Virus record (IMG/VR): IMGVR_UViG_3300035660_000044
Coordinates: 1-35,584 of that record
Origin: a virus
Reading direction: 5' to 3' (one strand)
Length of the DNA stretch: 35,584 nucleotides
Below are positions 23,496 to 31,764 of this stretch, one piece after another (position 1 is the stretch's first letter; the number at the start of each line of letters is the position of its first letter). The notes beneath the pieces were generated by a model. The model had not been told where the DNA came from. It made no database searches and saw only the letters and a list, made by a program, of their open reading frames with translations. A program made the position numbers and the translations under genes.

Positions 23496-26400
23496 ATGTT
23501 AGAAAATTTAAAATCTTTATCTGAGGCAGTCAAAACTAAAACTCCAGTGGCCAAGGGAACGGAGATATTTTCGAATTTGAAAGCATTGTCTGTGCCAGAA
23601 GAAAAACCAAAACCAGAACCTCCAAAGTATATGAGTATTGAGGAGGCCCGGACAGCCTTAGCGTCTAATTTAAAACCTTCAATACCGAAACAGAAACCGA
23701 TAGGATTATTTTCGAAGGAAACATTAAAAGAGTTTTGGAATCATCCTATTGAAAATTATGTAGCGGGTATGGATGAAATTGCAACCGGACTGGGAAAAGC
23801 TGCAGTTAAAAGAATGGAACAACTTGGAGCACTTGCCCTACATATCCCACACCTTTTTGGTAGACAAGGAGTAATGACAGATGTTGAAATTGAAGCAGCT
23901 AAAGAAAAGATTTCATCCAAACTTATAGCAACAGGAGGATTACAACAAGTTGGTTATGGGATTGAAAGACTTGGAGAAATGTATTTATTTGATAAGGTGG
24001 TTAGCGAAGCACTTGTTGCGGCTGGTAATAAAGTTCCGGCAATAAAAAAAGCATTAGATTATGTATCATTACAAATGGCCAAACGTCCCTGGAAGATAGG
24101 TTGGCCACTTTCAGTTGCAAAATCTTATGGTTGGGGACGTTTAATTGGAGCCTTAGAAGATAGTAAAAATAAAGAAGAAATGATGAGAAATTCGGAGGCG
24201 TATGGAAACGCATTTGCTAAGTTTCAATTCTTTGCCTATCCCATATTTACATTCTTCAGACCGCTCTTTTATAAATTAGATCAAGCGAGAGAAATTAGAC
24301 TTGGAAAAGATGCTCGCACAACATTAGAAAGTCCTGAAATGAAGGCATTCTCAGAAACAGTTGGAACAAAGAAAATTCTTTGGTTTGCAACAGATGACCC
24401 AAATAAGTTTATCAGAGTAACTAGCGGAGAAATTTGGGAAATTCCAAAATCAACTTTTGAAGAAGCATACAAATCTGCACAAACTGGTCTTTCTTTGGAA
24501 GATATGAAAAAAGCTCTTCCAGTTATTAAGATTAGCGATATTGAATCCTTTCATTTTGAACCCTCACTTTTTGAAAAAATAAAAACTGCATTGGGTTTAA
24601 AATCAGTTCCCCCAGAAGGTATAAAAATAGATATGCCAAAAGGAACAGCAATTACTACAGTTCCACCACCAACAGCAGGAACTCCCGCAGGAGGAACCAT
24701 TCCCGGCGGACCTGTTATTGTTCCTCCTACTGGAGTTCCGCCAACTGGGGAAATTACTCCGTCAGGCGTAACTATTACTCCGGCAGGCCCGGTAGCGCCA
24801 GTAGTTCCACCGGTAATCAAAGAAATTCCTAAACCTGCCCCAGAAATCGCACCAATCACTCAAAAAGCCCCCTTAGAGACAATTCCAGAGGAAAAAGGTA
24901 GAATAATAGGGGAGATCTCAAAAGGAGAAAAAGAATTGGTAGAAAGTTATAAACCGAAAGCTGAAAAAGTCAATGAGGAACTAGGAAAGATTTGGTCAGA
25001 GCTAGAAATAGCAGAAGCCGGAGAGGCAATTCCAATCAGAGATGAATCCGGAGCATTAGTGAGTTGGCTAGGCAAGGAATCATCTTTTCCAGATTGGATT
25101 CCTGCGGATTTAAGGGATAAAAAATTGCTTGAGAAGGTTATGACTGGATTGTCTGATCTTAACAATATTAAATATCCTGCTGGGAACAGGTCAGCCCAGA
25201 GGAATCTTTATAACATAATTTTAGACGAGTTGGATTCTCGGCTTGGTATTGATACCAGCGAGACAAGAACTCGTATTTTAGAAAACTATGAAAAAGCATC
25301 CAAAGGAGAAATTACAAAAGGCATTAGTAGGGGCCTTAAAGGAGGAGAAAGGCCTCCAACAGAAGGAGAAATCATTAAAGAAACAGTAGGGGAGGAAATC
25401 CTAGAAGTTCCTAAAGAAGTTCAACAGAAAGTTGATGCCGATTGGGAAGATAATTATGCTGAAGAATATGGCAACCTAGAAAATGAATTACAAGAATTAA
25501 CAAAAAAAGCAAAAATAAGTCCGGCAGCTGAGAGAACTAATCTGAATAAGAAAATAAATGAAATTGTTTCTCGACAAAGCAAAATAGAAGAAGAATTTCT
25601 CACTAAGTGGAGGAAAATAGTAAAAGAAGGTAAACCAAACGAAGAAGAAATCAAGGAACTTTACAGATCCGGAAAGCAGACTCCTGAGGAATTGACTAAG
25701 ACTTATAATTTAAGTTTGGATAAGATTTTAGATATTGTAGGCAAAGAACCAATGCCTTACACGGTAACAGAGGAAGGTTTGGAAAAAGTCTATCAAGAAA
25801 ACAAAACCAAAGAAGAAAAACTTAGAGGAACACCGGCTTTAGGTTTATCTATTAAAATTACCAATGAAGGATCGTTTAAAAAGCCGGTTACTGTTGAACA
25901 TTTATCTCAGTTAAAAACTCATTTCAATAATTTTAAAAAGAGAATCAACGAGATTATCTCGCCTTTGTATTTTCACAAAAACGCACCTCCTGAATTAAAG
26001 AACGCTATTAGGACTGAGGTGATAGGAGGTTTAAATAAGGTTTATGAGACCAGAAACAAAAATCAGATAATTTTATGGGGAGGAGTGGAGGAAAAAGATA
26101 TTGCTACTTCAATAGAACTCATCAGATTAAGAGACCAGGTGGCTAGAATAAAAGCTGACAAAGGAAATCCAAACATCACTTTAGAGGAAGCCCAGAAAGC
26201 TTTAACCAAAGCAGAAGAATCTGCTTCGCCAGAAGCCAAAGAGGCAGCGGAAAGATATAGGATGTTGGTAAAAAAATACTCGCAAGACTTAATAGAAAGG
26301 GGAAAGCTCGATTCAGATGAATTGCTGGATGATTATATGCGCCACTATGTCGTGGATTACACTCCAGATTGGATTTTCAACAAGGGCATACCAACAAGAT

Positions 26401-28472
26401 TGAGGCAACCATTCAGAGGATATTTAAAAAAAGCTGGCAGAACAACTAAAGAATACCGGGTTGATGTTGACACTATTTTAGGTCAGTTCTTGGAAGTAGA
26501 TCACGACAATATGATTGAGGATTTCATTATTAAACAGGCAGGAAAATATGACATTAAGTCTGGCTTGAACAAAGAAAAGCTGGCAGAGATTGCCGGAGTG
26601 AATAAGGAAACTGGCCGGACTAAAGATATAAGGCCAGGGAGAATTTACGAAGTAGGCGGAAAGAGATACCGGGGATTCAATCCTTCTGCTCCTTTTGGTA
26701 GAGTTATCTTTCCAACTGAAGAAGGGGTGATGGCTTTGGGAAGATACAGGAAAACTTATTTAGTTCCTGAAGAAATTTACAATACTTTCAGGGAATTTTC
26801 CGAGAGGGGATCCGCGCCCATTTATTACTTGAATAAAACCATCAGTTACTGGAAGACAATGGCCATTTTATCTCACTACCCGTCTTTCAACATCAACAAT
26901 ATGGTGGGGGATACTTGGATGGCGCTTTCTCAGTCTTCAGATCCTCATAAAGTATTAAAAGAAACTCCAACGGCACTTTCTTATTTGACTAGCAAAAAAC
27001 CATCAGAATATCTTAAAGAACTAGATAAGTTTATAAAAGACAACGACATTGTCGAAGGATCCTATATCGAAGCAGAACTTCCCAAAATAAGAAAAGCCAG
27101 CAACCCTCTTCTTTATATCCTGCAAAAAAGCCAAAGTCTTTCTCAATTTAGAGAATCGATTTTAAGAACAGCCAATGCCTCCTATTTGTTAAAAGAAATC
27201 AAAAAAGGAAACGGCCCAAAACTGATGGAATACTATTCTTATATGAATCTGAAAGGGTTGCCAGAAAGAGAAGCATTAGGAAAGGTGGCTAGGGAAATCT
27301 TGGTTGACTACAAGTCAACTTCCAAAACATTCAATAGGTTGGTCAAGGGATTTATCTTTCCTTTCGGAACTTGGTATTTGAAAGGTTCGGGCTTGATCTG
27401 GAGTTTCACCAAAAGGCATTGGGGTAGAGCTTTGCTTGCTTTTCTGGCTATTCCTGTTTTGGCTGCCATTTGGAATGACAGAAGTAAGGAGACCCGGGAG
27501 ATGGAGGGAGACCTTCCTGATTATATGCAGAACAGGACTCATTTCATTTTAGGCAAAAATCCAGACGGAACTATCAAGGTTCTCAATTTGCAACTACCCC
27601 AGGATGCTTTGATAGGAACTAAGATATTTTCAATCGCAGTTAATCAGGCCAACTTAGTAGTAATCGGCCAAAAGGATGTAAAGAAAGCTGCTGAAGATAC
27701 TTTGAAACAGTGGGGCATTAAAGAAGCCAAAGGGATTGCCTATATGACTAATTACTTTGTTCGTTTCATTCAGGGCCTAATCAATCAAAGAGATCCTTAT
27801 GACAATGCGCCTATTTATTCGATGCCGGTTGATAAGATGACTGAAAAGAGGAAACTCTATGAGAAATCGCTGTATTTTTTAAAAACTACTTTCCCAGTTC
27901 TCAATGCTTATATTAAAGATTACACCTTGGGTAATCCGATTGATCTGACCAAAAAGGACTTTATAGACAGAATGGTTGGTGTAGGAGCTTTGGGAGTGAA
28001 TGACATCACTCCTGACGATAAGATTTTCTTTGAAGGCAAGAAGGTGGAATGGGAAGATATCGATAAATTAAAAGAAATCTACGGCCGGGAAATGGAAATT
28101 TTGGACCAGATAGAAACCGAGTGGGTAAAAAGTGGCAAAGTTCCGGAGGAATTTATTAAGACAGAAGAATTTAAAAAATCCCTCGAAAAAATGAGGGATA
28201 TGTATACCGAATATCTTCCAGAATACAAAAATGTGCCGATTTGGGACATAGCTTCAGATCTAGGAGAAAGGTTGACAAACAGATTAGGAAACAGCACCGA
28301 TTCAGCGAAGAAATGGTATCAAGTCCAGTTAGAAAGGGCCAAAACCGATGAAGAAAAAAGAAAATTATCGGAACAATACAAAAAATTAAGACAACAAAAT
28401 ATGATTGATGCAATCAATGCTTATTCTAAAAGCTCAAGAGATATTTTTGAGAACTATTTGAAAAGCCGTTAA
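23496..28472 (+). CDS. Giant 1658-residue virion protein, probable DNA-ejection/polyvalent protein
   Basis: By far the largest gene. Residues 1-380 are helical with a HPIENYVAGMDEIATGLGKA region; about 387-455 is a proline/glycine-rich linker (repeats of PPTG and TITPAG type); 455-900 is charged and coiled. From about 940 to 1330 the sequence resembles conserved parts of large polyvalent phage proteins, including SHYPSFNINNMVGD, FRESILRTANASYLL, LVDYKSTSKTFNRLVKGFIF and PFGTWYLKGSG. A hydrophobic segment RALLAFLAIPVLAAIW lies at about 1311-1326. Such proteins are packaged and injected with DNA in short-tailed phages. No lytic transglycosylase or protease motif was found. The role is inferred. 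Confidence 0.6.
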   Translation: MLENLKSLSEAVKTKTPVAKGTEIFSNLKALSVPEEKPKPEPPKYMSIEEARTALASNLKPSIPKQKPIGLFSKETLKEFWNHPIENYVAGMDEIATGLGKAAVKRMEQLGALALHIPHLFGRQGVMTDVEIEAAKEKISSKLIATGGLQQVGYGIERLGEMYLFDKVVSEALVAAGNKVPAIKKALDYVSLQMAKRPWKIGWPLSVAKSYGWGRLIGALEDSKNKEEMMRNSEAYGNAFAKFQFFAYPIFTFFRPLFYKLDQAREIRLGKDARTTLESPEMKAFSETVGTKKILWFATDDPNKFIRVTSGEIWEIPKSTFEEAYKSAQTGLSLEDMKKALPVIKISDIESFHFEPSLFEKIKTALGLKSVPPEGIKIDMPKGTAITTVPPPTAGTPAGGTIPGGPVIVPPTGVPPTGEITPSGVTITPAGPVAPVVPPVIKEIPKPAPEIAPITQKAPLETIPEEKGRIIGEISKGEKELVESYKPKAEKVNEELGKIWSELEIAEAGEAIPIRDESGALVSWLGKESSFPDWIPADLRDKKLLEKVMTGLSDLNNIKYPAGNRSAQRNLYNIILDELDSRLGIDTSETRTRILENYEKASKGEITKGISRGLKGGERPPTEGEIIKETVGEEILEVPKEVQQKVDADWEDNYAEEYGNLENELQELTKKAKISPAAERTNLNKKINEIVSRQSKIEEEFLTKWRKIVKEGKPNEEEIKELYRSGKQTPEELTKTYNLSLDKILDIVGKEPMPYTVTEEGLEKVYQENKTKEEKLRGTPALGLSIKITNEGSFKKPVTVEHLSQLKTHFNNFKKRINEIISPLYFHKNAPPELKNAIRTEVIGGLNKVYETRNKNQIILWGGVEEKDIATSIELIRLRDQVARIKADKGNPNITLEEAQKALTKAEESASPEAKEAAERYRMLVKKYSQDLIERGKLDSDELLDDYMRHYVVDYTPDWIFNKGIPTRLRQPFRGYLKKAGRTTKEYRVDVDTILGQFLEVDHDNMIEDFIIKQAGKYDIKSGLNKEKLAEIAGVNKETGRTKDIRPGRIYEVGGKRYRGFNPSAPFGRVIFPTEEGVMALGRYRKTYLVPEEIYNTFREFSERGSAPIYYLNKTISYWKTMAILSHYPSFNINNMVGDTWMALSQSSDPHKVLKETPTALSYLTSKKPSEYLKELDKFIKDNDIVEGSYIEAELPKIRKASNPLLYILQKSQSLSQFRESILRTANASYLLKEIKKGNGPKLMEYYSYMNLKGLPEREALGKVAREILVDYKSTSKTFNRLVKGFIFPFGTWYLKGSGLIWSFTKRHWGRALLAFLAIPVLAAIWNDRSKETREMEGDLPDYMQNRTHFILGKNPDGTIKVLNLQLPQDALIGTKIFSIAVNQANLVVIGQKDVKKAAEDTLKQWGIKEAKGIAYMTNYFVRFIQGLINQRDPYDNAPIYSMPVDKMTEKRKLYEKSLYFLKTTFPVLNAYIKDYTLGNPIDLTKKDFIDRMVGVGALGVNDITPDDKIFFEGKKVEWEDIDKLKEIYGREMEILDQIETEWVKSGKVPEEFIKTEEFKKSLEKMRDMYTEYLPEYKNVPIWDIASDLGERLTNRLGNSTDSAKKWYQVQLERAKTDEEKRKLSEQYKKLRQQNMIDAINAYSKSSRDIFENYLKSR

Positions 28473-28762
28473 TGATCAAGGAAAAAATCACCAGATTCGC
28501 GTTCAATAAAATAGATAAAATACCAGATTAACGAAAGTATAATCGCGACAATTAAACAGATTAAACTATCATTCAGTTGTCCATTATCTAGTTGATACTT
28601 CCAATATGGTAAAAAATAGGGACTACCAATTCCGAAAATTCCTAAAATCGCAAAAAAGATTAGAATTGGTGCAAATAAAATATAAAGAAAAACAAAAATT
28701 TTCCAGATGTGGTGCAGAATGTTTACAAAAGTCCAACCAATAATAGAAAGAATTTTGTTCAT
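28469..28762 (-). CDS. Small polytopic membrane protein of the reverse-strand module
   Basis: A 97-residue protein with a long hydrophobic region at about residues 10-46 (one or two passes) and another pass at about 67-88, ending in charged ERESGDFFLDH. Its ATG follows immediately after the stop of the preceding reverse-strand ORF (TAAATG). Its TAA overlaps the stop of the giant protein gene by 3 bases in opposite orientation. No family is recognised. It probably acts in the host membrane together with its two partners. Confidence 0.55.
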   Translation of the reverse strand: MNKILSIIGWTFVNILHHIWKIFVFLYILFAPILIFFAILGIFGIGSPYFLPYWKYQLDNGQLNDSLICLIVAIILSLIWYFIYFIERESGDFFLDH

Positions 28763-28969
28763 TTATTTAATAAGTAATTCCCAATGATTATTTCTACTTC
28801 TTCTATCGCAAGATCCGGTAGTCCTGTTGCATCTAAGAAAGATAGATCCATCGTTAGTAAAGTAATATTTGGAGGATCTAAACTGAATTAAAAGATAAAT
28901 AAAAATAGCTAAAATAATAAAAATTTTAAACCAAGGTAGAGATAGAATCGTTTTAATTCGTTCTTTTAT
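28763..28969 (-). CDS. 68-residue membrane protein with apparent AUA start
   Basis: On the reverse strand the frame is open from the TAA of the stalk gene (28978-28976) to a TAA at 28765-28763, and contains no ATG, GTG or TTG. Read from ATA at 28969 it gives (M)KERIKTILSLPWFK, a single membrane segment (FIILAIFIYLLIQF), and a soluble tail with TNDGSIFLRCNRTTG and NHWELLIK. That tail resembles small membrane proteins with an R-x-N/D-x-x-TG motif and a final tryptophan. Tight packing (6 bases after one gene, 0 before the next) argues for a real gene with a non-standard start, or a gene silenced by an ATG to ATA change. Confidence 0.5.
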   Translation of the reverse strand: MKERIKTILSLPWFKIFIILAIFIYLLIQFRSSKYYFTNDGSIFLRCNRTTGSCDRRSRNNHWELLIK

Positions 28970-28975
28970 AATAAA

Positions 28976-29803
28976 TTAAAATTCAATATTATTGAATAGA
29001 ATATCTGCATTTGTGACAGTATCAGTGATGCTTCCTGCGATATAATTCAGTCTAATCTTTCCTGGAGGAATGGTGACACCAGTCGGATGGCCGAGACCAG
29101 CACTTATTTCCACCAATTCGCCGGGTCTGATTGTATTGATAGTTGCACTAACCCCTTTTCTGCTACAACCCTCTGGCAGAATACCATCATAATTCGGTTC
29201 ACAATATTTAGAAACAACTTTAGCGGCGTAATTTACAAGATTGCTTCCACCTAATCCATATGACCAACTAGAATCCGCCGAATTAGGGAACTTAATGCCA
29301 ACACCTATACTACCACTTTCCAAAGGAGTAACAAAGTTAAGAAAATTTATTTTTATGCTGTTAGAACTTGGATTGATGAATGAAAAAATTTTATCTGATA
29401 CGACCTGAAGGGTAAGTGAAACGGGCGATTGTTCCGTAAGAGATGTCGAATTACAGTCGCAGGGAGAACTTACTTGTTGATAAACGATTCTGTCTTGATA
29501 GACTATTTTTTCCACCGGAACCTCTTTGATAACTTCTTTTTCAACTATTTTTTCGACAGGCACTTCTTTAACGACTTCCTTGATGACGATTTTCTCTACC
29601 GGGACTTCCTTAACAATCGTTTCAGGCTTACATTCAGAACAAATAGGACACTCACAAGGAGGACATTCTGCCCGACTAATCGGTTCACTTATCATCGCTA
29701 ACTGAGTCCCTGACTTAGAAGGTAAATAAACAAAAGCTCCATAAATAGAGCCGAAGATAAAGATTCCCCCTAAGATATAAATTATAAGTAATTTAATTTT
29801 CAT
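28976..29803 (-). CDS. Membrane-anchored stalk protein with KEVPVEKIV repeats
   Basis: A 275-residue protein. An N-terminal membrane anchor (MKIKLLIIYILGGIFIFGS) is followed by a cysteine cluster (ECPPCECPICSEC), a stalk of three 13-14 residue repeats (VKEVPVEKIV type), another Cys pair (SPCDC) and a β-rich C-terminal domain of about 145 residues with KYCEPNYDGILPEGC. The frame is open from 29845, but 29803 is chosen because a promoter -10 box covers 29813-29818. Topology suggests display outside the membrane. Known analogues of phage membrane proteins on the opposite strand include superinfection-exclusion factors; this role is inference only. Confidence 0.6.
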   Translation of the reverse strand: MKIKLLIIYILGGIFIFGSIYGAFVYLPSKSGTQLAMISEPISRAECPPCECPICSECKPETIVKEVPVEKIVIKEVVKEVPVEKIVEKEVIKEVPVEKIVYQDRIVYQQVSSPCDCNSTSLTEQSPVSLTLQVVSDKIFSFINPSSNSIKINFLNFVTPLESGSIGVGIKFPNSADSSWSYGLGGSNLVNYAAKVVSKYCEPNYDGILPEGCSRKGVSATINTIRPGELVEISAGLGHPTGVTIPPGKIRLNYIAGSITDTVTNADILFNNIEF

Positions 29804-29812
29804 TCCAATTTT

Positions 29813-29841
29813 AAAATAAAATAAACTAAAGGTCCTGTCAA
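29813..29841 (-). promoter_or_regulatory. Reverse-strand promoter for the membrane module
   Basis: On the reverse strand, TTGACA (29841-29836), a 17-base spacer and TATTTT (29818-29813). The expected start near 29806 lies about 3 bases before the ATG at 29803, so the transcript would be leaderless. The -35 box is in the GCTTGACA context shared with three other promoters. Confidence 0.6.
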
Positions 29842-29862
29842 GCATAACTAAACCTTAAAACT

Positions 29863-30162
29863 ATGAACCCATTAGATTACGCAGAATACGGAGTAGCAAT
29901 TTTTGCGGTAGCAATGTTAGGTTTTGTAGTCTATCTTTTTATAAGAAGAGAAGACAGAAGAGATGAAAATCAGGCAAAAAAGGATACTCAATTCCTTTCT
30001 TTTATGGAAAAGCAGGAATTAAGTTTTAAGAACACGATAGACAACCACTTGGATGAACAAAAGAAAGCGATGGAAAGCTTAACGGCTGTTACAGATAAGC
30101 AAAATCAGGTTAGTGAAGAATTGCTTGATTACCTAAAAAAGTGCAACGAGGGGAAGAAATAA
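29863..30162 (+). CDS. Small membrane-anchored coiled-coil protein
   Basis: A 99-residue protein with one membrane segment at about residues 9-27 (YGVAIFAVAMLGFVVYLFI), then a charged RREDRRDENQ stretch and coiled coil to the end. Topology is reminiscent of UviB/BhlA-type holin-like proteins, but no clear family motif is present. It is divergent from the reverse-strand membrane genes, with only 59 bases between the two ATGs. No plus-strand promoter was recognised in that gap. Confidence 0.55.
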   Translation: MNPLDYAEYGVAIFAVAMLGFVVYLFIRREDRRDENQAKKDTQFLSFMEKQELSFKNTIDNHLDEQKKAMESLTAVTDKQNQVSEELLDYLKKCNEGKK

Positions 30163-30181
30163 TTTTGAGTTCTTTTAGTTA

Positions 30182-30261
30182 GGCAAAAGGGCGGAGTCTC
30201 TCCTGGCAGTCGTAATGACTAATTTTAACTCCTTTCTCCTTTGGAGACGACCCGCCCTGCC
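30182..30261 (+). other. Long imperfect hairpin element
   Basis: Arms pair in three blocks: GGCA (30182-30185) with TGCC (30258-30261), GGGCGG (30189-30194) with CCGCCC (30252-30257), and GTCTC (30196-30200) with GAGAC (30244-30248). Inside, AGTC/GACT (30208-30211, 30217-30220) forms a small hairpin. It follows the membrane coiled-coil gene and precedes the 42-residue ORF. It may be a 3' end structure or a small RNA; no clear promoter or T-tract was seen. Confidence 0.45.
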
Positions 30262-30270
30262 ATATCTTTT

Positions 30271-30399
30271 ATGCAGGAAAAAGAGTTGATAAAAAAATTG
30301 AGAAGAATTGGCAGGATTAAATTTTACATCCCCAAACCGAGAAGTAAGGGGAACGGGGTTTGGAAAAGGATAAAAAAGAAATTGACAAAATCGGTGTAA
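30271..30399 (+). CDS. 42-residue basic protein
   Basis: ATG at 30271 to TAA at 30397-30399. Very basic, starting MQEKELIKKLRRIGRIKFY and ending KRIKKKLTKSV. It could be a small nucleic-acid-binding protein. No Shine-Dalgarno sequence is visible and the ORF is short, so confidence is limited. A terminator follows at 30451. Confidence 0.35.
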   Translation: MQEKELIKKLRRIGRIKFYIPKPRSKGNGVWKRIKKKLTKSV

Positions 30400-30450
30400 T
30401 ATTTTCTGGTTTTTAGCGTCTTATAAATAAAGACTAAAGTGGGAGATCTC

Positions 30451-30480
30451 AGCCAGCCGTGAAGGCTGGTTCTTTGTTTT
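30451..30480 (+). terminator. Intrinsic terminator before the integrase leader
   Basis: AGCCAGCC (30451-30458) pairs with GGCTGGTT (30464-30471), loop GTGAA, followed by TCTTTGTTTT. It separates transcription from the left (29863-30399) from the new promoter that begins 4 bases later. Confidence 0.75.
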
Positions 30481-30483
30481 GGC

Positions 30484-30512
30484 TTGACAAAATTTCCTGT
30501 TGCTGGTAGGGT
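30484..30512 (+). promoter_or_regulatory. Promoter of the integrase leader RNA
   Basis: TTGACA (30484-30489), 17-base spacer, TAGGGT (30507-30512). The -10 hexamer is weak but is preceded by TGG, giving an extended -10 (TGnTAGGGT). The context is again GCTTGACA. The expected start is near 30519. Confidence 0.55.
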
Positions 30513-30518
30513 ATTGAT

Positions 30519-30656
30519 ACGAAGTCCATTATCCCTTTATGGATTTCAGTGGTGCAGTGGGCTTAAAATATGGTAAAATACAAATGCCATAATGAAAGCT
30601 TAAAAACTTTTATTATGCGCGGCCGCCCGTTTCAGCACCACTGAGCGGGCGGTTTT
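30519..30656 (+). ncRNA. Integrase leader RNA with attenuator architecture
   Basis: From the predicted start to the terminator, about 138 bases. TCAGTGGTGC (30546-30555) is complementary over 10 bases to GCACCACTGA (30635-30644), which lies in the apical part of the terminator hairpin. A middle hairpin combines GCTT/AAGC (30561-30564, 30596-30599) and TATGG/CCATA (30569-30573, 30587-30591). A 17-codon ORF (MDFSGAVGLKYGKIQMP, 30539-30592) covers the left pairing strand. With the integrase ATG 70 bases beyond the terminator, this may be an attenuating leader or a separate small RNA. No known RNA family is recognised. Confidence 0.5.
30623..30656 (+). terminator. Strong terminator upstream of the integrase
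   Basis: CCGCCCG (30623-30629) pairs with CGGGCGG (30646-30652) and the stem continues as TCAG (30632-30635) with CTGA (30641-30644), loop CACCA. TTTT follows at 30653-30656. Readthrough or a second promoter is needed to express the integrase. Confidence 0.75.
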
Positions 30657-30726
30657 AGCTTGGAGGGAAGAAAGGTCGATGGTTTAAAAAAGATTTGTCG
30701 CTTAGGAGGAAGGCGAAAGGAAAAAT

Positions 30727-31653
30727 ATGAAATTTGTAGAAGCTCTTAATAAGTTCAATGAATGGAGGGGACTTAAGGTCGGCAAGGGAACGGTGATGGG
30801 CTACGATATGTCCCTCCGGTATTTCTGCATCTTTGTAAGAAACGCCGAGATAGAGGAAATAAAATTGGGGGACTGTCTGGAATGGTTGAAGTGGATCAAG
30901 GATCTGGGGTTTGACACGACTACTTTGGAGAAGAAAGCCATCGCTCTCAAGAAGTTCTTTGAGTTTTGGTGGGAGCAGGGGAAGCCGGTGATCAATCCTT
31001 CCTTGATTCCCTTGCCACCCAAGCAATTTAAGTTTCCGAGGGTGGCCAGCGAGGAAGATTATAAAAAGGTATTGAGTGTCATTCCGGAAAATTCAGGATA
31101 CTACTGGCACATAAGAAACCGGGCCCTGATTACTTTATTGTGGGACAGCGCGGCCAGAATAGGAGAGGTGCTTTCTTTAAATATGCAGGACATAGGAAAC
31201 CAGAAAGCCGAAATCCATACTGAAAAGACAAAAGGATTTATTCCATTCCGCAGAATTTTTTGGACTGAAGATACCAACAATAATTTGATTAAGTGGATTG
31301 AAAGAAGGAAAAAAGAACTGACGATGTGGAATCTAAAAGAGATCAAAGACCCGGACGCGCTTTTTATCAGCATCCACGGCGGGAAGGGGAGTTGCATGGG
31401 TAGGTCAAACAGAATGGAAAGGGCGGCCGTTACCGAGATGATAAGGAAGTATTCAAACAAGGCCGGACTGGAAAGGCCATTGAATCCTCACTCTATGAGG
31501 CATCACCGCGGCAGGGAACTGGCAATGCAGGGCGCGAACAATTCCGTGATCTCTTCACTTCTTGGTCACGCCAATTTAGCCAGCTCCTATCCTTACACGG
31601 CGCTTGCCGGCAAGGACTTGGAAAGTCAATTTAGGACTTATGTCGGGAAATAG
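30727..31653 (+). CDS. int: Tyrosine recombinase (phage integrase)
   Basis: A 308-residue XerC/D-like recombinase that would catalyse integration or excision at att sites. The N-terminal SAM-like core-binding domain covers about 1-95; the catalytic domain follows with Arg144 (SAARIGEVL), Lys167 or Lys169 (TEKTKG), His255 and Arg258 (PHSMRH), His281 (LLGHANL) and nucleophile Tyr290 (SYPYTAL), nine residues after His281 as usual. AGGAGG at 30705-30710 and AAGGA nearer the ATG provide one of the few recognisable ribosome sites here. All catalytic residues are present, so activity is expected. A role in dimer resolution rather than integration is possible. Confidence 0.9.
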   Translation: MKFVEALNKFNEWRGLKVGKGTVMGYDMSLRYFCIFVRNAEIEEIKLGDCLEWLKWIKDLGFDTTTLEKKAIALKKFFEFWWEQGKPVINPSLIPLPPKQFKFPRVASEEDYKKVLSVIPENSGYYWHIRNRALITLLWDSAARIGEVLSLNMQDIGNQKAEIHTEKTKGFIPFRRIFWTEDTNNNLIKWIERRKKELTMWNLKEIKDPDALFISIHGGKGSCMGRSNRMERAAVTEMIRKYSNKAGLERPLNPHSMRHHRGRELAMQGANNSVISSLLGHANLASSYPYTALAGKDLESQFRTYVGK

Positions 31654-31764
31654 TCATTTTTGGCGATTTAGTCAAAAAACAGCGCACCACGATTGCGCAG
31701 GAAGGGCGTTTGATGGTCGAGAGGTATTAGATGTCGTCTGTGGATAATTTGGGTATAACTATGC

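Noticed and set aside
24551-24859. Reverse-strand 102-residue glycine-rich ORF
   Set aside because: It is the antisense of the proline/glycine-rich linker in the giant virion protein; biased composition keeps the frame open.
28759-28851. Reverse-strand 30-codon ORF in another frame (starts MDLSFLDATG), ending with ATGA overlap on the 97-residue membrane gene
   Set aside because: It overlaps the 68-residue AUA-start frame, which has a better protein signature (membrane segment plus conserved-looking tail). Kept only as an alternative explanation.
30382-30387. TTGACA within the 42-residue basic gene
   Set aside because: No acceptable -10 box at 16-18 bases and not in the GCTTGACA context.
31654-31764. 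Possible attP downstream of the integrase, including hairpin GCGCA/TGCGC (31682-31698)
   Set aside because: No tRNA-like segment or paired core and arm repeats can be shown without a host junction sequence.
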